From Tanytarsus gracilentus (Eukaryota > Arthropoda > Insecta > Diptera > Chironomidae), in assembly GCA_038502055.1 (NCBI GenBank), contig JAXRKN010000037.1:5922501-5986500 (forward strand): a stretch of DNA of 64,000 bases, written 5' to 3'. Under the pieces are notes generated by a model that saw only the letters and a list, made by a program, of their open reading frames with translations, searched no databases and was not told where the DNA came from. The number at the start of each line of letters is the position of its first letter. The stretch's first letter is position 1. The translations under genes and the position numbers were made by a program. Of this stretch, positions 48,201-59,943 are shown piece after piece.

Positions 48201-51200
48201 TAGTCGAAAGAAATTCTACCATTTTTTTAATCTCCTTGTTGCAGACGCAGACTTGGTTATAAGAACAACAAACACGAATTTCTGCATATTCATGTTGTGC
48301 GAGTGTCCAGTCAGCCATTTCCTCTTTTAATAGCTTGTAAAATTGCGCATTGCAATGAATCGCATTCTATTCAATTTCATTGTACACACATAGAGAGAGA
48401 GAAAATGAAGTATGTAAAGTAATGTAGATACACTTCGTCTAGAGAGTCGAGAGCATGGGTAAAATAGCTCTTGAGGCTATCTTTTCTCCCCATTTATGAG
48501 CATGTAAATGAATGCTCATTTTCACTTTATTAAACATACACTTTTGAGAGAATTTTTTTCATACTCGAAAACTCTCGACTGTACTGCAATATGTGTGTAG
48601 TATGGTTATTAAAAGTTTTTGGCGTATGAAACGAGCATAAGATCGGATCTAAGTTTCTTTTAATTGTTGGAAGTTTTTGCTAGAGAGAGAGAAAAAAAAT
48701 ATGCTTAAGTTTCTCTTATAACGGAGTCAGAAGTCGAGAAAGCATGTAAGCAAATCCAACAAGTTATCTCGTAACAATTTTACAATGAAAACTTTTCTTC
48801 TTCTTACATACAAATGAACTAATGGCTTATGAACTTTTTTTCTCGAATAAAAAAAGATCATTGCATTGCAGAAATTCTATTGAGACATCTCCAACCCAAT
48901 AGTTGTTTTGTGTTATTCTACAATAGATAATTGTTCTTCCTAAAACTCATCTTTGCGTGAGGTCTCTCAGGTGATTTATGGTGCTAATTTCAGAGAACTC
49001 TGTGTTAATACTTGAGGAGGAGATTTAATTTCTCATGTGACGCGAAATGATATCATTTTAATAGACACACATGCAAGGAAATAAAAAAAAACAGAAGCGT
49101 TACATGGAAAAGTAATAAAAAAACAGCAAGTTGAAATGTGAGGATGGGGATTTAACTCATTAAAGGAATTTGTACCTGTCTTATTTCCTGTCTATAGACA
49201 GTTCACTCTGATTCCCTTCCAATGATACCAAGTCGAAAAGAGAGCGAGATGTTCTAATCTAAAGTTTGAGATCAAAACAAATAAAGTAAAAATTTCTGTT
49301 AAAAAAGGGAAGGGACGACGAGGAGAGGTTTGAAAGAGATATCTTTCGAGACACAAATCCACTTTAATTACTTACGTATCAAATATTTAGGAGTGAAATT
49401 TTAGGGAAGAAATAAATTGAAATTGGCATTTTTAGAGAAAATCCATGTGTAAAGTTTTACACGATCAACAAAGTTTTTAATTTCGAAATTTAAATTTCTA
49501 ATTCAAATATCCTTTGACCCCAAATTAAAATATTAATGATAACCCTTATGGAACATCATCATTATAGTAATAGACTTATAACAAATTTAAGCTTCCGTAT
49601 AACCAAAAAAACTTTGACCATCATTTGTGGCAGCACCGTTTGTCAATTATTAACTGTGTTTTTTGAACCCACAACAAGCATCAACAACAGCACAAATAAC
49701 CAGGTCGAAAGTCTTCATAAAACATTTTTTAAGGAGAAGAAAAGAAGAATTATGATAAATACTATTTTTTGAACAATAACAAACATTTATAGATAGTCAT
49801 TTGTTTCGCCATAGGGTGCATTTTTTTACTCCGGGCGTCTTCACTCACTCTCTCTCTCATGAGAGACGAGGAAAAGTTTTCTTCAAAAAAAATATAAAAT
49901 GTTAACTCATTTAAAAACATTAATTTTATATAGGAAGATCTTTTCTCTTCTTTTTGAATGAATTAAAAGAAATGTTTGGTTATTGCTGTCGAAATGTTGT
50001 TTTATTGCCTTGACGCTGCGCGCTGTGATCCATCGAAAATCGTAATTATTTTATCGTTTAATGGTTATTGATTGATATTGACTGATGATAACTTTTCAAT
50101 GGATTTAATGTGGTGCTATAAAGCAAATTTTTTCATCGTCTTGTTGAGGCCCAACAAGCACAGCAGTTAACAGTTGATCGCGGGAATGAATTGGCTGAAA
50201 AAAATGCTCGAGGAGAGACTTCATCGAGATACAAATAGATGTCGAATGATTCTTCATTTTTTTCACTCATCTAGTATTTTTTTTATAAAATTAAAAATCT
50301 CGGCGCACCACTAGGTGTGGATATATGTGTGTCTCGATGCGCCATGTCACGGGCATGTCAGCAACTGTCTTCCTCGAAAAGGCGAGAAAATTTTATTACA
50401 ATAATTTATGTGCACTTGCGAGATCAAATCTAGATTGTAAATTTGATGTTCAGAAATTAAATTTAAAAAAATCTTATCACCTTTTAAATTATATTCCATC
50501 AACGACTTTTCGATCAAAATTAAATTTTCTCAGATTTCAGTGTGATGAATTTCGAACGTTTTACAATATGATTTACGATTGAGCAATAAATGTTCAAAGT
50601 ATTTATAAAATAAAGCATAAAATGCTAATTAAAGAATGGAAGAATGAAATAAAAAAAAAGTTTAAAGTCCCAACAAAAGAATTTGATTGACATTGAGGAA
50701 AGTTTTTTTTTGTAGGGCGAACGTATCAAACCCATATCAAATTTTTCACACTATAAAACTGGCAAATTTTCAAAATAATAAAAACGAATTTTTCACTCTC
50801 GTCAATGTGTACACAAAACATGTCAGTTGTAATAAATATTCATTTTAGAAAAGCGGTGGTTGTCTGTTGAAAATTGCTAAAAAAGAACTCTCCTCTAAAC
50901 ATCACGCAGAAAACAATAAGTTCACTCTCTAGAGAGGGATGAAAATGATGAAAATATGCCACATATGTTTCGGTTTCCACTCTAATTTTTCTCTCCTATG
51001 AAATTTATATATTTTTCGATGTGAATATGTGAGTGCAAAGTACCGCTGGCAAGAAGTCATAAATATGATCTCAAAATGTGCACCACTCGGGTGAGTCCCC
51101 TTCTAAAAATCAATCAGAAAAATTTTCTCTCCTGGTGCGTTAAGTGAGCGAGCGAGGATGCATTTTAGGGATGGAAATATATTCATACACACATACTGCT

Positions 51201-51870
51201 GCTGCTAATGGAAATGATATGCGAAGGCACTTAAAAAAATCGCCAAGTGTTACACAATTACTGTTTAATTCTCTGTGGGACAGCATGCAGCACAATTCCA
51301 AAATGGATATATTTATTTGCACTTTTGAACTCTGTCTCTCACTCTCCATATGTGTATCGATTTATCGGAACGAAGTGGTATGCTGAGAGTTAGGGAAACA
51401 GCTTAATTGAAGCTGTGCACTTAAATGGATAAAAAATGTGCACTTTCATTAATTCCGAAGAATCCACATACACACACACAACATTGCATGAGAATATCCA
51501 TTAATAAATTTATTTATTATAAGAAATTGTGCTTGAGTCTCTCTCTTCCTCGCGCCAAGACGCTTCCAGAAGTTTTTATAATCACGAAAAATCTGTTGAG
51601 CGCGAAAACTGGGAAAACGTGTGGTTCGATGATGATTGGGCACAAGAGGAGAGGAGAAAGATGCAGAAGTGAAATGATGTTAATACACATAACGAAATAA
51701 ATAAATTAAAAAATTGTATATCCTCTCCAACAGCAGAGAGTATGGTGCGAGGCATAAAAGAGAGAAGGAAAGAAGAATTTCGAATTATAAATAATTCTGT
51801 CTATATAATTGAAGGCGCCAAGGCGCATATATAGTTGGGAGAGTGCACATGAGAAAACAAATACGAAAAA

Positions 51871-51884
51871 TATATATATATATA
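51871..51884. repeat. (TA)7 microsatellite
   Basis: A short uninterrupted TA run next to the GC-richer block at 51905. Confidence 0.8.
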
Positions 51885-51904
51885 AAAAAGGCGAAAAGAT
51901 CTCA

Positions 51905-52010
51905 GATTTACCTTCCTGGTGTATGTCGTTCGATCGCTCTCCGACGTCCGCAACATTGCTACGATTGCTGGCTTGCGCAGCTTTGGGAATTTCAAGAGTG
52001 GAGAGATGTA
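51905..52010. other. GC-richer block, possible minus-strand exon or conserved element
   Basis: This 100-base block stands out from its AT-rich flanks. On the minus strand it has ATGTACATCTCTCC... open in two frames and ends at CAGGAAG|GTAAAT, a fair donor site. No good acceptor precedes it. It lies between the two candidate ara first exons and could be a non-coding 5' exon, an enhancer, or neither. Confidence 0.2.
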
Positions 52011-55000
52011 CATTTTTCTTAATCGTTTTATGAGACACGTTTTTTTATTTGGGAAAAATTATTGCCGGGCAGCAATAAAATCACAGTTGAGAATGAGAAT
52101 AAAAAGTTTCCCCAGACGACAACAACGACGATTAAGGAATATATGTGAAAGATTCTTGATCTTCTTGAATTTTTCTACACTCAAATAAGTAAGAGGTGAT
52201 GACGATGCGGGAATTGTGACGCATTTTTTACTTTGCCATTTTCGAAAATATAAAGACGGACACTTTCAAGTTGGCCACCTATCAATTTTATTCTAAGAAT
52301 CACCGCTAAAAGTTTAAAATGGTATGAAAAATTCATTCCAAGACGCCACACGGAATGACGATGAATGGGGGGGAAATATTAAAGGCAATAACAATAAAAA
52401 GCACACACAATAATGTATTAAAAATATTATTATTGGTTTCTCGTTCTGTATTCTTCGATTTTTTTTTGCCTTTTGAGGATAATAAAATTATACGCACATA
52501 TATGTGATGATTGAAAGTGTGTTTATAGTAAAGCAGCAGCAAAAGAGCCAAATCATTATTTTATCGAAAATGTATATTACATGTCATGAGTTTGTTTTTA
52601 TGACCATTCAACAATCTTTTGATTAAAAAATCAGTTGGAGAGAGAGAATGATTAATAGAATGCTTTTTATAGTCGCATAGTTTAGCTTCGAAAAAGTTTC
52701 CAACATAGACTTCCAATTTAAATTAATTCACATTCTCACTCTCCTTTTTTTATCGCATCTCGACATGCTTTGAATATGTTTTCCCAACCTCTATCGCTTC
52801 AAAAAGCCTTTATCTTGTCGTCGCTTAAGTGTTATAACACGCAGTCAGCAGCAATAGTTAAATAACAAATATTTATCACTTCCACAATGAACGCGTTGAC
52901 CATATGCCTTAACCCGAGAGCAACATACGCGAATATTGGGTATGCTGCGTATAGCAATTATGAAACCACGTGTACTTTTAGTGGTTTTTCATAAAATGTA
53001 TAACCCAATCTCATACTCCCGCTACAACCGCCGAATGCCATTTATCAAGTTGCGATGTTTAATAAATACTTTTTTATATGTTCAGCCCCTCGTGTGCAAT
53101 TTTAAAGAGAGGAGGAGGTGGTTGGGATTTAATTCAGAAGATAATCTCGAAAAAAATTCAATTAAGTTAAGCTGAGTCAATCATTATTTAAGGAAAAGTG
53201 CTCCAATAATATTTTAAAATTTCTGCACAAATGTCAGCGTCCAATTCAATTTCAGCCTGCTCTCAATTATTTCCGAAGGCAGCAAAAAAAGTATAATTAA
53301 ATCTGCAATAAAGCCAATTTACGAATAAAAATAGGTAGATGATATAAATATGCAGATAAGTCTCGCTCTCTTTTTTGCATATACATTGTGTGTGAAATAA
53401 ATTCAATTTATATATATTTTTTTCCGAAGAGAGCTCACCGAGGGTCGCACCGAAAAATTTAATTAATTTTTTATATTCACAAATGTAATTTAAATGCATC
53501 GCCACCACCACTCGCTGCCATTTACCGCCTGAATGGAATTGCAAATTTCAACTTCAATGAACTAAAAATTTAAAATAATAAGCCACTCACATTATATTTA
53601 ATTCAATTGAACTCCCCTTCTCCTACTCCCAAATGCGTTCGGGCGGCCAGAGGCAATAATGATGGGAGGCGGCAATTAAACAATTTTCATATGTGCGTAA
53701 ATAAATAAAATTATTTGTTGGAATTGAAAAACATGCCATTTTTATTTAATTTTAATATGCGAGAAATTTTCGAAACATAAATTACGTGGCATCGTCGGCA
53801 GTGGTGGTGGTGCATATACACAGCATTAAACCTTCATTTTACGCATATTTAACAGCAACAACATCATATCAACATCCATTAATATTTCTCCCTAAAAAAA
53901 TTATAAATAAAATACTTTTTTGTGGCAACAGCAGTCAGGAGCTTTTTATGCAGAAAATAGAGTACAATATCAACAGATTTTTGGTGTTTATGTCATTATT
54001 AGATGAAAAAAGTAATTTATTTGTTTTTACGCAATAAAAAACGACCAGTTTTCAACCCCAAAAAAACTATTTAACAACATATGAGGGATGATTAAGAGCT
54101 GCATTGGGAATCAACCTACAAGAGATGAAGAGATCATTAACTAAAAACTGGAGATCATTTTGTTTCATTAACACTTCTAACGACGATGAAAATCTTTATT
54201 TTTTTCACTCCTCTCGTTGAGAGTGTAAAGAAAAATCTCGCTCGAAAATTGCCTCTTAGTGCCATGTGTTTCAAATCTCGCGCGTATATTTATATGCTAA
54301 TTAAGCGACTTTCATACATGATCAGCGTGTGGAAATTATGTTTGACATGATAAAAAGGCGCATATATGAAGTCTCGGAGAGTAATAAACACCACCCTCCC
54401 TCGTCTTTTGGATAATGCTTGAAACATAGAGAGAGTGAGAAAGAATTTAGAATCAGAAAAATTATGACTTTTAGTCTTTGGGGAATTTCTTATTTATTTT
54501 TCAGTGAAAACATTAAAGAGTTGAGGTGAAAGTAACATTTTAAATAGTTTTTATTTTCTATTCAAAATTATATTTTCAAAGAAGCAAATCAGTGATCATC
54601 TGAAAATTTTTAACCCTAGATTCAAAGAATGCAAAAAAAACTAGAGCGTCAAAATTTTCAACCCTTAATCTCCCTAAATTATTTAACTTTAAAAGTACCC
54701 TCTCATTGCGACTCCTTGTGCTTCATCCTCACATATGACTAAATGAAGAGTACATTCATATAATATAAAATTATGCCATTAAAGAGAGCAGAAAAAAAAC
54801 GAGAATACTTTCATCAGCATTATAATAATAATCTAGAGTGTGAATATGAAATGGGGTTGAAGGATTTAATTACAATTTCGAGAGTAGATGAAAGTGAGAA
54901 AAGGAAGAGCTCTAAATGGATTAATTAAAAAAGTTATAATTTCTCTTAAATGATCATTACTTATCATTATCATTATGATGTAAGTATGGAAAATGTGTCG

Positions 55001-55941
55001 AATGTTCACTTCCTCATTTAAACACACTGTCCTCGAAAACCCGTTAATTTCTTAATAGTGAGCGCAGAGCAAAAATTGAATAATTGACGAGAGGCAGATG
55101 AGAAATTTCACTTGTGATAAATAATTCCACGAGCACCTTTTCGTTATCATCCCATTTACAGAGAGTATGTACCTTCTGACATACTTATTACCTCTTGCAC
55201 ACTCAACCATTATAGCAACGCGCGCGCGGCAAATTAAAAATTATTATAGCGCCTATACGAAGCTCTTAATCCAAGTTTTCTTCTTTCACTCTGTAATTTT
55301 CTTCCATTTTCAAAATTTTTCTCTCCTCAGAAATTAATGACACAAAAAACTTTTTTTTTCGTAAAGAATAAAATTTATGAAAACTTCATGACAACACGGA
55401 GAAGATACACCTCGAACAAAATTGCCAAAACGCTCGCGTAGGAAAGAGGAAAGAGTTTGTGAGTGATTAGAAGGGAAAACTTTTTTTTCTCCATTCTCAC
55501 TGCTGACTCCGTCGACAAATTTTTTGCGTGTCATTTGTTAATTATATTCTAACACGGAAAATTTAAAATTCTCATCATCATCTCACAGTCGTCATGATGT
55601 AAATTTTTTACTTCTTCATATTCTTTTTCTCATCAATTCCCAGTGAGTAAAAAAATTGAAAAATTTATTAATGATCGTGGTTAAAAAATGTTTTATCAAA
55701 AATGCTTTTTAAAATTTTTAAATTATGTGATTAATTATTTTCAACTGGGTCACTTAACAACCTGAGCAAATATGTGACAAATGAAAAACCGCAGAGCAAT
55801 CGAGAGACGGAGAAAATTTGAAATTTTTCATTTTCCCTCAACATTCTCGTCACACACTTTTGTGGTGGTAACACGTGGTAAATTTCATTCAGTGACAATT
55901 TAAATTTCAAATTAGGTGCATAAAAAAAAGACAGAACTCAC

Positions 55942-56037
55942 ATCTTGCGTCGTAGTGAAATATTCGCCACAATTCATGTCCTGCAGAAGTGGATTTACTC
56001 CGACTTGATGTTCCCAATCATCATTGATGCAAGCCAT
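55942..56037 (-). CDS. Probable alternative first coding exon of ara
   Basis: The minus strand reads ATG GCT TGC ... CAA GAT|GTGAGT: 32 codons, MACINDDWEHQVGVNPLLQD then MNCGEYFTTTQD, ending at a consensus donor in phase 0. The ATG has A at -3 and G at +4, and an in-frame TGA lies five codons upstream, so it is an initial exon rather than an internal one. Amino acid content (Trp, Cys, Asp, Glu, no Phe/Lys skew) is unlike chance frames nearby. Ara exon 2 starts in phase 0, so the exon could replace exon 1, giving a 682-residue isoform from a promoter 14.5 kb further upstream. It could instead belong to an unrelated minus-strand gene. I do not recognise the peptide. Confidence 0.6.
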
Positions 56038-56293
56038 ATTCACAGTTTTTCAATATTAATGTCACTCACTCTTTTTTATCTGTTTCCACTAACTTGTTTT
56101 ACTTTAATTTAATGCCATTATGACATGCACTGCTTTTTGTTAATTATTACGCACAAAAAACACACACACGAAAAAAGTATCTCACTATGGGAGGATCAGA
56201 TTGTCGCTTGAAAGATCACCGAGAGTTATTTTAAAATATTCGCTCATTCGCTGTTGCTGATGATCAGTTTGTCTCTCGACTGTGTATTGTAGA

Positions 56294-56300
56294 TTTTATA
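56294..56300 (-). promoter_or_regulatory. Candidate TATA box for the distal first exon
   Basis: TATAAAA on the minus strand (TTTTATA on plus), 257 bases upstream of the ATG at 56037, with a GC-richer stretch (GAGCGGAGAGTGAGCGCGC) just upstream. It would place transcription start near 56270, with a 5' UTR of about 230 bases. No clear initiator is seen at that spot. Confidence 0.3.
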
Positions 56301-58420
56301 AAATTTTATTTTTCCACCACTGCGCGCTCACTCTCCGCTCAATTTCCACTCGGTTTCACAAGCTCACTCGGCAATGAATGATAAGAGGAGCAAAAAAAAT
56401 CATTTTAAAATTTTTACCTACTTTGATAACAATTTTTATTACATTGAAAAGTTTTTTTATTCAATCACTTAAAATATTTTTTTTTCTCACCACAATACAT
56501 TGAGGATCAATGCGTTGCGATGAGGGCGAAAGCAACAAAAAATGTATATAGATGATGGTAAGCCGTGTATGTTGACAAGTGTTCCACTATCAAACAACTT
56601 GATGTGAATTAATTCACTGAAATGTGTACCACTACACACAGGACTATTTTTTCATGTATGAGCTGTTGGATATTCGGTTAAATACTGACAATCGCTAGGC
56701 AACTCCAATGCCATGCTCCTCCATGTTTCCTCTTCAGTAGAATATAAATTTTGCCATAACACACGAGACAGAGTCACAGAGAAGCACACACAATCGGCAC
56801 ATGCACAGAGAGTGAAAAAGCGAGCGAGAACGTTCGAGTGAGCAACAACAAAAATAATGGCCAAAATTATTGTGCAACAGCAGCAGCGGATATTATACAT
56901 AAAGGTTCGAATATCTCTCTCTCTCACTTCCATTGCTACATAAATTTATTTCGAAAATTATGCAACGATATTTGTAATAAATTTTCTTTAGCAACATCAG
57001 AAAGAGATTTTTTATTATTTCGTGATAAGGATCGTTTTTGAGGATTGCCAGATTTGCTGCTCCACGCAGGTACGGATAGCAGCAAAAATATAATTTTCGT
57101 GCATTATCCGAGAGAGAGAAAAGACGAAGTCTGAGAGAAAATTTTCCTTTTCGATGTGAAAAAGGGGAAAATTGTCGGGTGGAGGGATGAAAAAAATATG
57201 CCGAAGTGAATAAGAAGAAGAAAATTTGAAATATCTTCCGCTCCCAATCAAACCATTTCCTATTCAAGCACCTCGATGACACACGTACTATTTAATTGCC
57301 TTTCCTATGAATTCCAAAAGAAAAAATTTTACCATTTAGATGACGGAAATATATATATTTAATGTGAGTGAGTTTCACAAGAAAAATAAATTTCACACAA
57401 AAACCGCCGAATGACTGATAACGATAAAATGCGTTGAAAACAATGAGAGAAAGAAAATTGAGTCGTGCGGTACAAAACAATTAATAGAACATGTTTGAAA
57501 TATCGAAAATAAAAAGGTTCTCGGCGGCGGCAAACACCAAAAGAGCCTTTTTCATTGTCGTCCAACGACCGACCGCGACATGAAATTTTGCTCTTTTTCT
57601 ACGCATTTGAAATATAGAAATTAAATTCGTAACGCGTTTCAAAAATTAACGCCATGCGGATTTTATACCAAAGAGTTACTCACAGTGCATTTGAAAGAAT
57701 GAATTACATGCAAGAATATATCGATGGTGTGTGAGGTCTTAGGAAATTGCTTCGAAATAAATTTAAATAAATTTATAAACCTCGAATTTTTTTATTTCAA
57801 TGAACAAAAAAATTTTAATGCAAAACTTTATAAATTTGTTACAATTTACTCGAAATTATTTTTGCAAAACATCTCTCACATCCACATTCGTTCATCGTGC
57901 TAATGATTAGCGTGAAAACAGAAATATTTCGCTCATATAAATTTTTCTCGCCATTAAAATCTCGTCTCGGCGCAAAAAAAAAGTGAGCGCTTGTCGTACA
58001 AAAATTTAATTAATTATTTAAAATATAAAATCTGAAAATGAAGAGCACACGAAAAAATCTTGTCTTAATTAGTGAAAAAACATGAGCATCTTCAACTAAC
58101 TATTCACAAATTATTGTACGTATGTATATGAGTGAAACCCGTAAAGCTAATGTTAAACGTTAATGATACACATGTTTTTGTACTTGAGAACTACTTAACA
58201 GCAGCCAGCCAAACAAACAGTCGAGGGAAAAAAGCGGAGCGAGAAAGAGTCAGGAGTCAGCAGCATCGTCATCATCGCCGTCAAGAGGAGATAAATAATG
58301 ATTCATCTTTTAATGAAGGGAAGACACTCTCGAGGAAAAAATGAAAACGGAAGTCGAACAAATAAATAATTGGAATTGCCAATGGCATACACACGCCGCA
58401 CACTCTCGCGTGGGGGCAAG

Positions 58421-58444
58421 TACACACATACACACATACACACA
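58421..58444. repeat. (TACACACA)3 tandem repeat
   Basis: Three exact copies of an 8-base unit in a CA-rich stretch of the intergenic region. Confidence 0.85.
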
Positions 58445-59555
58445 GGAGAATTAATGTATGAGCCATCTCATAATTAAATTTCTTGTCCGAGCTTGGTGGA
58501 AATGGAAAACACTTGTAAAGCGTAGATTCAGATTTCAGACGAAGAATGGACAATAATTAAAATCTATGACCGCAACATCCCCTATTCACTGCGTTATCAG
58601 TAAAAGCATTTTCCCAAACATTTTTCACATCGCCGCCTTCAGACGTTCGCATTTATTAAATAAAGAGCGGACAATTGTGTATTTTGCATTTTGCATTGTC
58701 TTCATCATAGGTGAAGCAGAAAATAAACTTAATGAATTTCCTTTCGAAAGAACGGATCTAAAAAAATTTAATTTGTAAAACATGCTGGTGGTCATTAGTT
58801 AACATATTCTCTCATATGAAAAGTGCTCTTTAATGTCTTTGAGACATTATTTAACAGGTGTCTTTAACTATAATTCTTCACTCATATTTATCAACGCGCA
58901 TATGATGAGCGAGTCTTTTAATGTTGGTGCTCGAATAAATTAATTAAGTTTATATAATGTTTTAAAAATTTTTATTTAAAGAGGTTCAAAATTTAAAGTA
59001 AATTTAACCTAAAAAATTTCACCAAATTCAAATGAAAACTTTTAAACAATTTTTTAAAAGAAGGCACTTATTCATCCGGCTCATTTTTATACAAAGGTCA
59101 AAATTGAAATGTCTTTAGCATGATAATTAATCAAAAAGAAATGAAAGAGAGGAAAAAAAGTCTCCCCACGTCGAAAAATTTTTTATTTATTTTTATCCAC
59201 GCACATTTCTTAGCCGTTTAATTTCCATTGAAATGTCAATTCGAAAGGAAGCCCACATCTGGTGAAGCAATTCACAAGGTGTGTATTTATTATTATTTTC
59301 ATTGATGGATTAGATATGAATCTAACAAATTTCATTCAAATGAATTTTTGTTTGTTTTTTGGGTCATAGATCAAAGTTCTTGAAATTCCATTCAATAATT
59401 TTTAATTCCTCCTATAAAATACCTCAACATCACATTTCACCCATATTTAAACTCATTGTAATGATTTTAAACAGCTTTATTTTCCGCCGTCGCGTATTCA
59501 TGTTCTGAAAATATATAAATTTTTTGAATAGCGAAAATGGAAAATTTATTGTCGC

Positions 59556-59685
59556 ATTTGAAATTTAATTGACCGTAAGGTGTACAAGATAAGTGCACTA
59601 GATAATGTACGGCGATTTTCATTGTGATTTATGTTCATCCCTAGTGATCAGCGCACACCTTACTCTAACGGTCGATTTGAAATTT
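59556..59685. repeat. Imperfect hairpin just upstream of the sowah start site
   Basis: GACC-GTAAGGTGT (59571-59583) faces ACACCTTAC-TCTAAC-GGTC (59655-59673). Inside it, GTGCACTAG faces CTAGTG...GCGCAC. The direct repeat ATTTGAAATTT borders it on both sides (59556-59566 and 59675-59685), as would a target duplication. It may be an eroded MITE or a structured promoter element. Confidence 0.5.
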
Positions 59686-59720
59686 CCGAGGGGATTTTTC
59701 TTTTTTTTTAAAAGAATTAC

Positions 59721-59726
59721 TCAGTT
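59721..59726 (+). promoter_or_regulatory. sowah: Candidate initiator of sowah
   Basis: TCAGTT fits the arthropod initiator exactly, with +1 at the A (59723). It would give a 94-base 5' UTR before the ATG at 59817. No strong TATA box sits at -30 and no clear downstream element was found. Confidence 0.4.
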
Positions 59727-59816
59727 AAGTTCCCTCGGTAATGTTTTGATCGCGATCAACAAAAAAATTTTTATGATTTCTTAAAAAATTGACATTAGAA
59801 TTTAACGAAATCTAAA

Positions 59817-59943
59817 ATGTACGAACCAAGTGAATTGTCGTTGAGTGAAATTCACGCTTATTTTGTGCTAAACGGTTATAAAGTTACAAACACACAGCTA
59901 GTGAAATTTTTTAGAAAGTTTCTCACAGGAAAAAATAATGCAG
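59817..59943 (+). CDS. sowah: sowah coding exon 1
   Basis: ATG at 59817-59819 with A at -3 and an in-frame TAG at 59796-59798. It encodes MYEPSELSLSEIHAYFVLNG then YKVTNTQLVKFFRKFLTGKNNA (42 codons plus G), with donor GCAG|GTGAAT in phase 1. It is the first half of the SOWAH N-terminal domain and resembles a winged-helix-like fold start (helix, G-x-V-x-N, helix). Confidence 0.9.

Larger units (their letters stand above)
41554..55941. other. Upstream region of ara between its two candidate first exons
   Basis: No convincing coding exon. It contains a promoter-like cluster (42498-42638), a GC-rich fold-back element (43491-43765), an hAT-like small transposon (45102-45263) and a GC-richer block of unclear role (51905-52010) with a (TA)7 run beside it (51871-51884). 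Two open frames of about 100-124 codons (41683-42057 plus, 48010-48318 minus) show no motif. If the exon at 55942-56037 belongs to ara, this whole stretch is an intron of that isoform. Confidence 0.65.
56038..59816. other. Intergenic region between the distal ara exon and sowah
   Basis: A divergent 3.8 kb spacer with no coding exon. It contains the TATA candidate at 56294-56300, a (TACACACA)3 repeat at 58421-58444, an ACACATGT site at 58168-58175, the hairpin at 59556-59685 and the likely sowah start site near 59723. Confidence 0.65.

Noticed and set aside
48010..48318. 102-codon minus-strand frame beginning MADWTLAQHEYAE with a good start context
   Set aside because: Cys-rich in its second half, without known motif, splice partner or clear promoter. 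Kept as a chance frame, although a protein search would be quick.
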